Source: Stenotrophomonas maltophilia | GTDB taxonomy: Bacteria; Pseudomonadota; Gammaproteobacteria; Xanthomonadales; Xanthomonadaceae | Length of the DNA stretch: 38,124 nt | Reading direction: 5' to 3' | NCBI RefSeq assembly: GCF_013464485.1 | Contig: NZ_RAUX01000054.1 | Span: forward strand, 291 to 38,414 | Shown: positions 17,179 to 25,360 of the stretch, one piece after another | Layout: every line of letters starts with the position of its first letter | Position numbering within the stretch: position 1 is the stretch's first letter | Made by a program: the position numbers and the translations under genes | The notes under the pieces: model-generated | Told to the model about the DNA's origin: nothing | What the model saw: the letters and a program-made list of their open reading frames with translations, nothing else | Databases searched by the model: none

Positions 17179-18144
17179 ATGATTGCCATTGCCATTGCCT
17201 GGTTCCTGCTTGGCCTGCTGCTGCTGGCGCTGGGCGGGGATTCCATCGTCAAGGCCGTGTCCGGCCTGGCCCAGCGCTTCGGGGCCAGTCCCTTCACCGC
17301 TGGCCTGTTGCTGCTCGGGGTGGCCACCTCGTTGCCGGAACTGGCCGTCAACGCGCGCGCGCTGTCGGTCGGCCAGCCGGAGCTGGCACTCGGCAATGCG
17401 GTGGGCAGCAGCATCGTCAACCTCGGCCTGACCCTGGCCATGGCGGCGATCGCCGCACCGCTGCTGCTGCGCGCGCGCCTGCAGACGGTGCTGTGGTGGT
17501 CGTTGCTGGCGGCTGGCGCATTGCTGATCCTGTTCGGCCTGGATGGCCGCCTGGTGCGTTGGGAAGGTGGCGTGCTGGTGGCCGGCTTCATCGTGGTGCA
17601 GGTGCTGCTGCTGCGCCGTGGCCGCAGCGAGAGTGCGGAGGTGCAGGCGGCCATTGCCGAGTCCGCGCTGAGCCGCACCAGTCTGCCGTTGAACGTGCTG
17701 CGGGTACTGATCGCGGTACTGGCGCTGTACTGGGGCGCACGCCTGGTTGTGGGGGCTGCTGCTGACTTCGGTGCCGCGCTGGGCTGGACGCCGCTGCTGG
17801 TCGGCCTGCTGCCGGTAGCGATCGGCACTGCATTGCCGGAGGTGGCAGCCGCCATCGCTGCCGCGCGACGTGGTCATGGCGACATGGTGCTGGGGCACGT
17901 ACTGGGTTCCAGCGTGGTCAATCTGCTGCTGGTGGTCGGCGCGATGGCGGTGCTGCAGCCGCTGGCGCTGCCGGCCTCGTTCGTGCGCCTGGAACTGCCG
18001 GCGCTGTTGGCGTTTGCGCTGGTGCTGTACCCGATGCTGCGCGGCGACCTGAAGATCAGCCGCGGCGAGGGCGCGATCCTGCTGGTCGCGTTCGTCGGCT
18101 GGTTCGTGCTGGAGCTGCTGCTGGTCGGCGCCCCGGCGTTGTAA
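17179..18144 (+). CDS. Calcium/sodium antiporter, CaCA family (YrbG-like)
   Basis: A 321-residue inner-membrane exchanger with about ten hydrophobic helices. The two inverted alpha repeats that define the family are clear: GVATSLPELAVNARA with GNAVGSSIVNLG in the first half, and AIGTALPEVAAAIAAARRG with GHVLGSSVVNLL in the second. The acidic residue of each (Glu in LPELA and LPEVA) is the cation ligand. The two halves are joined by a short loop (RRGRSESAEVQAA). A GGGGAG site lies 6 bases before the ATG. Sodium/calcium exchange is the usual activity; the true ions cannot be read from sequence. A four-member SMAG cluster follows. Confidence 0.92.
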   Translation: MIAIAIAWFLLGLLLLALGGDSIVKAVSGLAQRFGASPFTAGLLLLGVATSLPELAVNARALSVGQPELALGNAVGSSIVNLGLTLAMAAIAAPLLLRARLQTVLWWSLLAAGALLILFGLDGRLVRWEGGVLVAGFIVVQVLLLRRGRSESAEVQAAIAESALSRTSLPLNVLRVLIAVLALYWGARLVVGAAADFGAALGWTPLLVGLLPVAIGTALPEVAAAIAAARRGHGDMVLGHVLGSSVVNLLLVVGAMAVLQPLALPASFVRLELPALLAFALVLYPMLRGDLKISRGEGAILLVAFVGWFVLELLLVGAPAL

Positions 18145-18146
18145 CG

Positions 18147-18279
18147 GTAGATCCACGCCATGCGTGGATGCGGTGGGTTCCGTGCCGACCAAGGTCGGCA
18201 CCTACCACCGATCACCCGGTGGGTGCCAACCTTGGTTGGCCCTCGGGGAAACAAAGCGCCGACCAAGGTCGGCCTCTAC
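18147..18279. repeat. Cluster of four SMAG/REP palindromes
   Basis: Elements lie at 18147-18169 (GTAG, ATCCACGC type), 18182-18205 (TGCCGACC type, inverted, ending CTAC), 18218-18240 (GGTGGG head, TGCCAACC type) and 18258-18279 (GCCGACC type, ending CTAC). The last two share the GGGGAAACAAAGCG spacer with the pair at the window start. They fill the space between the convergent antiporter gene and the mnh operon end. Confidence 0.85.
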
Positions 18280-18284
18280 CGGAT

Positions 18285-18674
18285 TTACCGGCTCTGCGAA
18301 CCCTCTTCCTCGCGCACCGGTTCCGGCGGCGGCAGCTGCTCTTCGGCGGCCGGCTCGTTGCCGGGCAGGCTGGGGCGGGTTTCCATCAGCAGCGACAGTG
18401 CGGCCTTGGCCATCATGTGCGCGCTGATCGGTGCGGTGATGAACAGGAATACGGTAATCAGCAGCTCGCGCGGCTGCGGGTCCTGGCCGAGGAAGATGTG
18501 GTAGCAGACCGAGCACACCAGCACGCAGCCCACGCCCAGCGTGCTGGCCTTGGTCGGTGCGTGCAGGCGCTTGAAGAAGGTGGACAGCTTCACCAGGCCC
18601 AGTGCGCCGACCAGGATGAAGAAGCAGCCGAACAGCAGCAGGACCGACAGGCCGATCTGGATCGCGGTGATCAT
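18285..18674 (-). CDS. mnhG: Cation/proton antiporter subunit G (Mnh/Mrp/Pha)
   Basis: A 129-residue membrane protein with three helices in its first 90 residues. The motif LVKLSTFFKRLHAPTKASTLG is the hallmark of MnhG/PhaG. The last 35 residues are a polar Glu/Pro-rich tail (GNEPAAEEQLPPPEPVREEE) that most family members lack or have shorter. The start ATG overlaps the mnhF stop by 4 bases. It is the last gene of the operon and needs the other subunits to work. Confidence 0.93.
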   Translation of the reverse strand: MITAIQIGLSVLLLFGCFFILVGALGLVKLSTFFKRLHAPTKASTLGVGCVLVCSVCYHIFLGQDPQPRELLITVFLFITAPISAHMMAKAALSLLMETRPSLPGNEPAAEEQLPPPEPVREEEGSQSR

Positions 18675-18955
18675 TCGACGATGTCCCGGCGCAGCACGAA
18701 CTTGCTCAGCACCACGGTGCTGCCGAAGCCGAGCATGGCGATGATCAGCGCCGCCTCGAAATAGATCGGCGAGTTGAGGTACATGCCGAACAGCATCAGT
18801 TCGGCGATCGCGGTCACCGACAGGGTGTCCAGCGCGAGGATGCGGTCGGGCACGGTCGGCCCGCGCAGCAGGCGCCAGGTGGCCAGCAGCATCGCCAGGC
18901 CGACCACGTGCATGCACACCACCAGGGTGGTCTGGATGACTTCAAAACCGGTCAT
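18671..18955 (-). CDS. mnhF: Cation/proton antiporter subunit F (Mnh/Mrp/Pha)
   Basis: A 94-residue membrane protein with three helices. The middle loop RGPTVPDRILALDTLSVTA is diagnostic for the MnhF/PhaF/MrpF family. It overlaps mnhE and mnhG by 4 bases on each side, so the operon is read as a chain of coupled cistrons. Confidence 0.94.
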   Translation of the reverse strand: MTGFEVIQTTLVVCMHVVGLAMLLATWRLLRGPTVPDRILALDTLSVTAIAELMLFGMYLNSPIYFEAALIIAMLGFGSTVVLSKFVLRRDIVE

Positions 18956-19458
18956 GGGAAGATCTCCATCAACGGCGCCTCGTAACGGCGCTTGATCGTA
19001 TCGATCAGGTCCTGCGGGTCCTCCAGGTGCAGCACGTGCACCAGCAGGTACTTGCGGTCGTCGCTGAGCGCGGCCGAGACCGTGCCCGGGGTCAGGGTGA
19101 TCATGCTGGTCAGCGCGGCGATGCCGTGGATGTTGGCGATGTCCAGCGGCAGCCAGATGAAACCGGGGTGGATGTTCTTCTCCGGGCCCAGCACCTGGAT
19201 GGCGACGCGGATGTTGGACATCAGGATGTCCCACAGGGTCACGCACAGCAGCTTGGGCAGCGGCCGCAGCGTGCCGATGCGGGCGAATTCGCGGTCCAGG
19301 CGTGCGGCGAACAGGGGCACCACCACGCCCAGCACCAGTCCCAGCACGATCTGGCCGAGGGTGAAGCTGTCGGACATCAGCAGCCAGAACGCCACCACCA
19401 TGATGCTGAGCATCGGCGAGGGAATGACGCGGCGGAACAGGGAGCGCTGGGCGGTCAT
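18952..19458 (-). CDS. mnhE: Cation/proton antiporter subunit E (Mnh/Mrp/Pha)
   Basis: A 168-residue subunit with two or three N-terminal helices (SIMVVAFWLLMSDSFTLGQIVLG) and a cytoplasmic domain. The stretch GFIWLPLDIANIHGIAALTSMITLTPGTVS is the conserved MrpE core, and HVLHLEDPQDLIDTIKRRYE close to the C terminus is also typical. It overlaps mnhD and mnhF by 4 bases each. Confidence 0.94.
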   Translation of the reverse strand: MTAQRSLFRRVIPSPMLSIMVVAFWLLMSDSFTLGQIVLGLVLGVVVPLFAARLDREFARIGTLRPLPKLLCVTLWDILMSNIRVAIQVLGPEKNIHPGFIWLPLDIANIHGIAALTSMITLTPGTVSAALSDDRKYLLVHVLHLEDPQDLIDTIKRRYEAPLMEIFP

Positions 19459-20990
19459 GGCTGGCGGATCTCCGGCGTGGTCGCGCGCAGCTGCTGCACG
19501 TACTCGCTGGGGTGCAGCAGCTGTGCAGCGGTGGCATCGGTGTAGCGCATCAGCGGGGCGGCGGCCAGGGTCATGCCGATGCCGTAGCCCAGCAGGATGC
19601 AGGCGGCGTACAACTCGACCCGGCGCAGGCGTGCCTTGCGCGGCTTCGGTGCATCGGCCTCGACAGGCGGCACGCGCCAGAACAGGCGGATGCCGCCGCG
19701 GGTCAGGCCCATGATCACCAGCAGGCTGCTGACCAGCACCGCGGTCCAGACCGGGCCGGTGTACTGCGCCGGCATGCCGGCCAGCAGCGCGGCCTTGGCC
19801 AGGAAGCCGGAGAGCGGCGGCAGGCCGGCCACCGATACCGCACCGATCAGGAACAGCACCGCGGGTGTTTCCTTGCCCGGCATCGGCGCCACCACTTCCT
19901 TGCGATCGCTGGCGCCGCCGCGGCGGCGACGGATCAGATCGGCAATGAGGAACAGCGCGGCGGCGACGAAGCTGCTGTGCGGCAGGTAATACAGGCCGGC
20001 CGAGAGCACCTGCGGGGTGCCGACCGAGAAGGCGATGAACAGCGTGGCCGCCGAGACGATCACCAGGTACGAGATCAGCACGCGCAGGCGGGTCGCGGCC
20101 AGCGCGCCAAGGCCGCCCAGCACCAGTGTCGCAACGCCGGCCCACAGCAGCCAGTCGCGGCCATAGCCGGCCATCGCGCCCGCGTCATCGCCGAACCAGA
20201 GCATCTGGATGCGCAGCACCGAGTACAGGCCGACCTTGGTCATGATCGCGAACAGCGCAGCCACTGCCGCCGGTGCACGCGAATAGGCTTCCGGCAGCCA
20301 CAGGTACAGCGGCATCAGTGCGGCCTTGGCGCAGAACACCAGCAGCAACAGGCCCATCGTGGCCTTTACCAGCGTCAGCTGCGCCGGTGGTACCTCGGCG
20401 ATGCGCTGCGACAGCTCGGCCATGTTCAACGAGCCCAGCGAGGCGTACAGCAGGCCCAGCGCGATCAGGAACAGGGTCGAGGCGGTGACGTTGAACACCA
20501 CGTAGTGCAGGCCGATGCGCATGCGCAGGCCGCGGCCACCGCTGAGCAGCAGGCCGTAGGAGGCGATCAGCATCACCTCGAAGAACACGAACAGGTTGAA
20601 GATGTCGCCGGTCAGGAATGCACCATTCAGGCCGACCAGCTGGAACTGGAACAGTGCATGGAAGTGCGGTGCGCGGCGGTCCCAGCCCGAGCAGGCGTGC
20701 AGCAGGCAGGGAATGGCCAGCAGCAGGGTGGTCAGCAGCATCCACGCCGACAGCCGGTCGGCCACCAGCGCGATGCCCAGCCGCGACGGCCAGTCACCCA
20801 GCAGGTAGACGTTGATGTCACCGCTGGCCGTGCTGGCGAACAGCAGGCCCACCGCCAGCGCCAGCGCCGACAGCGCGGTCCAGGCCACCGCGCGCTGCAC
20901 CCTCGGGCCGTAGCGACGGTGTTCGATGAACAGCGACAGCGCAGCACCCAGCAGCGGAATCAGGATCGGCAGGATCACCAGATGGTTCAT
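19455..20990 (-). CDS. mnhD: Cation/proton antiporter subunit D (Mnh/Mrp/Pha)
   Basis: A 511-residue subunit of the NuoL/M/N proton-antiporter superfamily with about 14 helices. The conserved FVFFEVMLIASYGLLL helix carries the Glu, and KAALMPLYLWLPEAYSRAPAAVAALF with the following MTKVGLYSVLR holds the Lys residues that form the proton path. A cytoplasmic loop (RRRRGGASDRKEVV) and a C-terminal basic loop (DAPKPRKARLRR) separate helices. It works with subunit A as the ion-moving pair. It overlaps mnhC and mnhE by 4 bases. Confidence 0.95.
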   Translation of the reverse strand: MNHLVILPILIPLLGAALSLFIEHRRYGPRVQRAVAWTALSALALAVGLLFASTASGDINVYLLGDWPSRLGIALVADRLSAWMLLTTLLLAIPCLLHACSGWDRRAPHFHALFQFQLVGLNGAFLTGDIFNLFVFFEVMLIASYGLLLSGGRGLRMRIGLHYVVFNVTASTLFLIALGLLYASLGSLNMAELSQRIAEVPPAQLTLVKATMGLLLLVFCAKAALMPLYLWLPEAYSRAPAAVAALFAIMTKVGLYSVLRIQMLWFGDDAGAMAGYGRDWLLWAGVATLVLGGLGALAATRLRVLISYLVIVSAATLFIAFSVGTPQVLSAGLYYLPHSSFVAAALFLIADLIRRRRGGASDRKEVVAPMPGKETPAVLFLIGAVSVAGLPPLSGFLAKAALLAGMPAQYTGPVWTAVLVSSLLVIMGLTRGGIRLFWRVPPVEADAPKPRKARLRRVELYAACILLGYGIGMTLAAAPLMRYTDATAAQLLHPSEYVQQLRATTPEIRQP

Positions 20991-21379
20991 GCGCGGTCCT
21001 CGCCCTGGCGCGGCGGCACGCTCTCATCCTGCAGGTCGTCGTCGGGCTCGTGGGCGTCCACGTGGTCGCTGTGGTTGTCGCTGCGGCTGCGCATGGCCAG
21101 CACGATGCTGACCGCGGTCATCGCAAACGCGATCACGATCGCGGTCAGTACCAGCGCCTGCGGCAACGGGTCGGTGTAGTTGCCGAGGTGGCTGTCCACG
21201 CCTTCCTGCAGCACGGGCGCCTTGCCCAGCACCACGCGGCCACCGGCGAAGATCAGCAGATTGGTGGCGTAGGACAGGAAGGTCATGCCGAGGATCACAT
21301 CGAAGCTGCGCGCACGCAGCAGCAGGTAGATGCCGATGGCGGTCAGCACGCCGATCGCGGTAGCCAGGGCCAGTTCCAT
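20987..21379 (-). CDS. mnhC: Cation/proton antiporter subunit C (Mnh/Mrp/Pha)
   Basis: A 130-residue NuoK-like subunit with three helices in residues 1-95: ALATAIGVLTAIGIYLLL, VILGMTFLSYATNLLIF and a third ending in VLAMRSRS. The PLPQALVLTAIVIAFAMTA motif is diagnostic for MnhC/PhaC. The C-terminal 35 residues are hydrophilic and acidic with a His/Asp cluster (NHSDHVDAHEPDDDLQDE). Its start shares one base with the stop of the fused A/B gene (TGATG). Confidence 0.94.
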   Translation of the reverse strand: MELALATAIGVLTAIGIYLLLRARSFDVILGMTFLSYATNLLIFAGGRVVLGKAPVLQEGVDSHLGNYTDPLPQALVLTAIVIAFAMTAVSIVLAMRSRSDNHSDHVDAHEPDDDLQDESVPPRQGEDRA

Positions 21380-24210
21380 CAGTGCATCTCCCCGGTGCGG
21401 GCCGAACGGCGTTGCAGGTCGATCTCGCCCTTGCGGGCGGTGCGGGTACGCGAGGGCTTGATCGTGCCCATCATCGACAGCATCAGCATGGCGCCGCCGA
21501 ACACCACCAGGTAGACGCCGATGTCGAAACCGATCGCGCTGGCCAGTGGCACGTCGCCGATCAGCGGCAGGTGCAGGTCGAGATGCCCGCTTGTCAGGAA
21601 CGGCACGCCGAACAGCATCGACGCAGAACCGCTGAGGATGGCGATCAGCAGGCCCATGCCGATGCAGCGGATGTAGTCGAAGCCGAAGCGCGATTCCACC
21701 GACGCAGTGCCCTGGATCACGTACTGGATCAGCAGCGGCACCGCCAGCACCAGGCCGGCGATGAAGCCGCCACCCGGCGCGTTGTGGCCGCGCAGGAACA
21801 GGAAGATCGACACGGTCAGGGTCAGCGGGAACATGATCTGCGCCAGGTCGGCCGGCACCGGCAGCTTGATCGGCGGGCCGGGCATGATCTGCTCCGGTGC
21901 CATCCGCGTGCGGCGCAGCAGTGCGTGCACCACCAGCGCGGCGATACCGAACACGGTGATCTCGCCGAAGGTATCGAAGCCGCGGAAGTCGACCAGGATC
22001 ACGTTGACCACGTTCTGGCCGTAGGCCTCGGGCAGGGCGCGGGCGAGCAGCTCGCCGGCCATGGTGTTCGGCGGCAGCGTCATCGCCGAATAGGCCAGCG
22101 CACCGAGGCCGGCGCCGGCGATGATCGCGATCACCGCGTCACGGCGCTTGCGCCAGCGCGGCCGCTCCGGCCCGGACTGCGCGGGCAGGTAGTTCATGCC
22201 CAGCAGCATCAGTACCAGGGTGACCATCTCCACCAGCAGCTGGGTCAGCGCCAGGTCGGGCGCGGACAGGAACACGAAGGTCAGCGCCACCATCAGGCCG
22301 ACGCCGCCGACCAGCAGCACCGCCAGCAGGCGCTGCTTGTAGACGCGCAGGGTGGCCACTGCGCAGGCCATCATCACCAGCCACAACGCCCAGCCCAGCA
22401 GCGGCATCGGCTGCGGCGCGGTCCAGTTCGGCGAGGCCGGATTGGCGACGAACGGCGCGGCGGCAACCACGATCGCCACCAGCACCAGGCCCAGCAGCAT
22501 GCGCTGCAGGCTGCCATTGGCGATGCCGTTGGTCAGGCGCATGGCCAGCGCGGAAATCGCATCCAGCTGCGCGTGGAAGACGTTGCGGCCGGTGGCGCGG
22601 GTTTCCACGCCGTGCAGGTTGATCAGCTTGCGCAGGCCGAAGTACAGCGCAACGCCGCCGACCACGCCGATCGCGCTCATCGCCAGCGGCAGGTTGAAGC
22701 CGTGCCAGACCGCCAAGCTGTATTCGGGCATGGCGGTGCCGAGGATCGACGCCGCGGCGGCATGCAGCACCGGCGCCACCGTCAGTGCCGGGGCCACGCC
22801 CACCGCGATGCAGATCACCACCAGCAGTTCCACCGGCACCTTCATCCAGCGCGGCGGCTCGTGCGGCACGCGGTCCAGATCGTGCGGGCCGGGGCCGAAG
22901 AAAGTGTCGTGCACGAAGCGCAGGCTGTAGGCCACGCCGAACACGCCAGCCAGCAGCGCGGCGATCGACACCGCCGTGCGCATCGCGCCCGGGCCGCCAC
23001 CGGCGGTCAGTGCCTCGGCGAACAGCATTTCCTTGGACAGGAAGCCGTTGAGCAGCGGAATGCCGGCCATCGCCAGCGAGGCGATGATCGCCAGCGCGCT
23101 GGTGAACGGCATCAGCTTGCGCAGGCCACCCAGCTTGCGCATGTCGCGGGTGCCGGTCTCGTGGTCGATGATGCCGGCGGCCATGAACAGCGAGGCCTTG
23201 AAGGTGGCGTGGTTGAGGATGTGGAACACGCCGGCCACCACCGCCATCGGCGTGGACAGGCCGAACAGCAGGGTGATCAGGCCCAGGTGCGAGATCGTCG
23301 AATAGGCCAGCAGGCCTTTCAGGTCGTGCTGGAAGATTGCGTTCCAGGCGCCGATCAGCAGGGTCAGCGCGCCGATGCCGCTGACCGTATAGAAGAACAG
23401 ATCGCTGCCGGCCAGCGCCGGGTGCAGGCGCGCCAGCAGGAACACGCCGGCCTTCACCATGGTGGCCGAGTGCAGGTAGGCCGAGACCGGGGTGGGCGCC
23501 GCCATCGCATGCGGTAGCCAGAAGTGGAACGGGAACTGCGCACTCTTGGTGAAGATGCCGGCCAGCACCAGGAACAGCGCATACGGGTACAGCGCACTGG
23601 CGCGGATCTGCTCGCCGGCGGCCAGCACCACGTCCAGGTCGAAGCTGCCGACGATGCGGCCGATCAGCAGCACGCCACCAAGCAGCGCCAGGCCGCCGCC
23701 ACCGGTGATCACCAGCGCCATGCGCGCGCCTTCGCGGGCGTCCTGGCGGTGCGACCAGAAGCCGATCAGCAGGAACGAGCTGATGCTGGTCATTTCCCAG
23801 AAGATCATCATCAGCAGCAGGTTGCCCGACAGCACCATGCCCAGCATGGCGCCCATGAACAGCAGCAGGTAGCAGTAGAAGCGGTGCGCGTTGTCCTGCT
23901 GGCTCAGGTAGTAGCGTGCGTACAGCACCACCAGCGCACCGATGCCCAGCACCAGCCCGGCGAACATCCAGGCCAGCCCGTCCAGGCGCAGGGTGAAGTC
24001 CAGCCCGATCTGCGGCAGCCAGGGCACCAGGGTGCGGACCACCTGGCCATCGAGCACGGAGGGGGTGAGCCAGCCGAGGATGGCCAGCCCGCCCAACGGC
24101 GCCAGCGCCGCCAGCCAGGCAGCAGTCGAGCGCGAACTACGGGGGAAGGCCGCAACAGCCGCTGCCATCAGGAACGGCAGGGCCAGCAGCAGGGGCAGGC
24201 TGGGGAGCAT
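21379..24210 (-). CDS. mnhA: Cation/proton antiporter fused subunit A+B (MnhAB/PhaAB)
   Basis: A 943-residue inner-membrane protein combining two subunits. Residues 1 to about 770 are MrpA-like: a NuoL-type proton-channel region (FWEMTSISSFLLIGFW with its Glu, then KSAQFPFHFWLPHAMAAPTPVSAYLHSATMVKAG) followed by the MrpA-specific helices and a DUF4040-like region (DLALTQLLVEMVTLVLMLLGMNYLP). From about 785 the sequence is a full MrpB domain (IMFPLTLTVSIFLFLRGHNAPGGGFIAGLV). Such A/B fusions mark the group-2 or Pha type with six genes, as in rhizobia, where potassium export has been shown; the ion here is undetermined. It is the first gene of the operon. The ribosome site is weak. Confidence 0.95.
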   Translation of the reverse strand: MLPSLPLLLALPFLMAAAVAAFPRSSRSTAAWLAALAPLGGLAILGWLTPSVLDGQVVRTLVPWLPQIGLDFTLRLDGLAWMFAGLVLGIGALVVLYARYYLSQQDNAHRFYCYLLLFMGAMLGMVLSGNLLLMMIFWEMTSISSFLLIGFWSHRQDAREGARMALVITGGGGLALLGGVLLIGRIVGSFDLDVVLAAGEQIRASALYPYALFLVLAGIFTKSAQFPFHFWLPHAMAAPTPVSAYLHSATMVKAGVFLLARLHPALAGSDLFFYTVSGIGALTLLIGAWNAIFQHDLKGLLAYSTISHLGLITLLFGLSTPMAVVAGVFHILNHATFKASLFMAAGIIDHETGTRDMRKLGGLRKLMPFTSALAIIASLAMAGIPLLNGFLSKEMLFAEALTAGGGPGAMRTAVSIAALLAGVFGVAYSLRFVHDTFFGPGPHDLDRVPHEPPRWMKVPVELLVVICIAVGVAPALTVAPVLHAAAASILGTAMPEYSLAVWHGFNLPLAMSAIGVVGGVALYFGLRKLINLHGVETRATGRNVFHAQLDAISALAMRLTNGIANGSLQRMLLGLVLVAIVVAAAPFVANPASPNWTAPQPMPLLGWALWLVMMACAVATLRVYKQRLLAVLLVGGVGLMVALTFVFLSAPDLALTQLLVEMVTLVLMLLGMNYLPAQSGPERPRWRKRRDAVIAIIAGAGLGALAYSAMTLPPNTMAGELLARALPEAYGQNVVNVILVDFRGFDTFGEITVFGIAALVVHALLRRTRMAPEQIMPGPPIKLPVPADLAQIMFPLTLTVSIFLFLRGHNAPGGGFIAGLVLAVPLLIQYVIQGTASVESRFGFDYIRCIGMGLLIAILSGSASMLFGVPFLTSGHLDLHLPLIGDVPLASAIGFDIGVYLVVFGGAMLMLSMMGTIKPSRTRTARKGEIDLQRRSARTGEMH

Positions 24211-24542
24211 GCAGGGAATCCATGATTCACGAGCAGGTCAGGGAGGATAACAGGCTGCGAAATGTCGCCGAAACCCATCGAACAGCGATCAATTGCATGT
24301 AACGTTCGCTGATTCATTTTTTCTGCGGCGCAGCATCACGTTCCAGCAGTCCCTCCCCGGTTGCCCTCGGGGACACCCTACGCCCACGCAGGGAGACCGC
24401 AGGCCCTGTCGCACAGGGGCTGCCGTCGACGGGCGGGAGGTGGGGAACGGATCACCGGTGCAGGCTGGCAGGGCCGTCGTGGAGTGCGGGTGACGGAATC
24501 TGCCCGTTCAGGAAACGGTGGCCGCCGTCGGCCACCAGCACG
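24211..24542. other. 332-base gap with chained hairpins, candidate mnh leader
   Basis: No convincing gene is present. On the minus strand this is the space between the Mpo1-like gene and mnhA, so much of it may be mnh leader RNA. Dyads follow one another: a perfect 7-bp hairpin GTGGCCG/CGGCCAC at 24518-24535, CCGTCGACGG at 24423-24432, a 10-bp stem with one mismatch at 24400-24422 (loop CGC), CCCT/AGGG at about 24377-24394 and CCCCG/CGGGG near 24355-24372. An AT-rich stretch (about 24285-24330) lies nearer mnhA and may hold the promoter. I cannot match this to a known riboswitch. Confidence 0.4.
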
Positions 24543-25037
24543 TCAGTAGCGCCAGTCGAGCTTGCGGTAGAACTTGGCCATCACCCAGGCCGGCCCGATC
24601 AGCAGGTAGGTCAGGTAGGTCAGGTCGGTCAGGAAGCTGGGTTTGCGGCCCTCGAACTTGTGGCCGATGAACTGCGCGATCCAGGCCACCACGAACACGC
24701 CCACCGCCAGCCAGAACAGGTTGTGCAGGCCGATTTCGGCCTCGAGCAGGCGGCACAGGCAGCCGAACACGAAGAACTGGATGAGCATGCCGATGCCCAG
24801 CGGGCGCGACAGCTTGTTGTAGAAGCACCAGGCGCTGAACATCGCGAACGCCGACCAGATGCCGTACTGGAACCAGGTGATCAGCGGCGGCAGGCACCAC
24901 AGCAGGGCCACCACCGACCACAGGATCGCCGGTACCGCCACCACATGGATGCGCTGGTTGATCACATTGCGGTGGTCGTCGGAATAGCTGGCGAAGTAGC
25001 GGTCGATCGGCCGCGCAAGCTCGGTGGATGTCTGCAT
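24543..25037 (-). CDS. Mpo1-like (DUF962/YGL010w) membrane protein
   Basis: A 164-residue polytopic membrane protein with four or so helices. It carries the family pattern: an early HRNVINQRIHVVAVP segment and a later HNLFWLAVGVFVVAWIAQFIGHKFEGRKPS segment, whose His residues are the likely iron ligands. The yeast member Mpo1 is an iron(II) dioxygenase that shortens 2-hydroxy fatty acids by alpha-oxidation; bacterial members probably act on similar lipids, which is inference here. 2-Hydroxy fatty acids are common in xanthomonad lipid A, so the role is plausible. It stands alone, followed by a hairpin at 24518-24535 that may end its transcript. Confidence 0.88.
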   Translation of the reverse strand: MQTSTELARPIDRYFASYSDDHRNVINQRIHVVAVPAILWSVVALLWCLPPLITWFQYGIWSAFAMFSAWCFYNKLSRPLGIGMLIQFFVFGCLCRLLEAEIGLHNLFWLAVGVFVVAWIAQFIGHKFEGRKPSFLTDLTYLTYLLIGPAWVMAKFYRKLDWRY

Positions 25038-25360
25038 GCGGCCAGCATACTCCGCCGGGGCCAGGCGGTGAGGGCGCGTCGAATGGGGGGGGGCGACGGC
25101 TGGGGCCGACCGGCTGGGACTGACTGGGTGGGACTGACTGGGTGGGCGGACCGGCGGGGACCGGCCGGGTAGAGTCGACTGTTAGTCGACTAACGCGCGC
25201 AGCGCGGGGATTTTCGCCGTCGGAACGAAGAGCAGTCGACCAACAGTCGACTCTACCCAGTCCACCGCATTCCAGCAGTTTCCATCCCAGCCGATGCTTC
25301 CCGACGTCTGTCGCCGCCTTCAAGACGCCCCCAGCCTTTCCGGCCGGGGGCGCAGGTGGA
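25038..25360. other. 323-base gap: G-rich tandem tract and SMAG dimer
   Basis: No gene is seen. The stretch 25085-25170 is very G-rich on the plus strand: nine G in a row at 25085-25093, then a 14-base unit GGGACTGACTGGGT repeated twice at 25116-25143 with a third partial copy, and more G-runs after it. A SMAG dimer follows at 25169-25256, then about 100 bases without signal before purC ends. Confidence 0.6.
25169..25256. repeat. SMAG dimer, GTCGACT type
   Basis: Same organisation as 3136-3223: GTAG head, GTCGACTGTTAGTCGAC palindrome, GCGCGCAGCGCGGGG spacer word, inverted copy ending CTAC. The inverted copy has one change (GACCAACAG instead of GACTAACAG), which the partner does not compensate. 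Confidence 0.88.

Noticed and set aside
19512-24225. Long plus-strand frames across the mnh operon (for example 19512-21179 and 21382-23517)
   Set aside because: They are antisense shadows of mnhD and mnhA; composition (His, Gln, Arg, Ala) is typical of an antisense frame of membrane-protein genes.
24361-24432. c-di-GMP-I or cobalamin riboswitch
   Set aside because: Words such as ACGCAGGGAGACCGCAGG caught the eye, but the conserved cores of either class (GEMM tetraloop-receptor arrangement, B12 box) are not present.
24293-24493. Small plus-strand frame (66 codons) in the gap before the Mpo1-like gene
   Set aside because: It has no ribosome site, no recognisable domain and skewed composition, and lies across the hairpin region.
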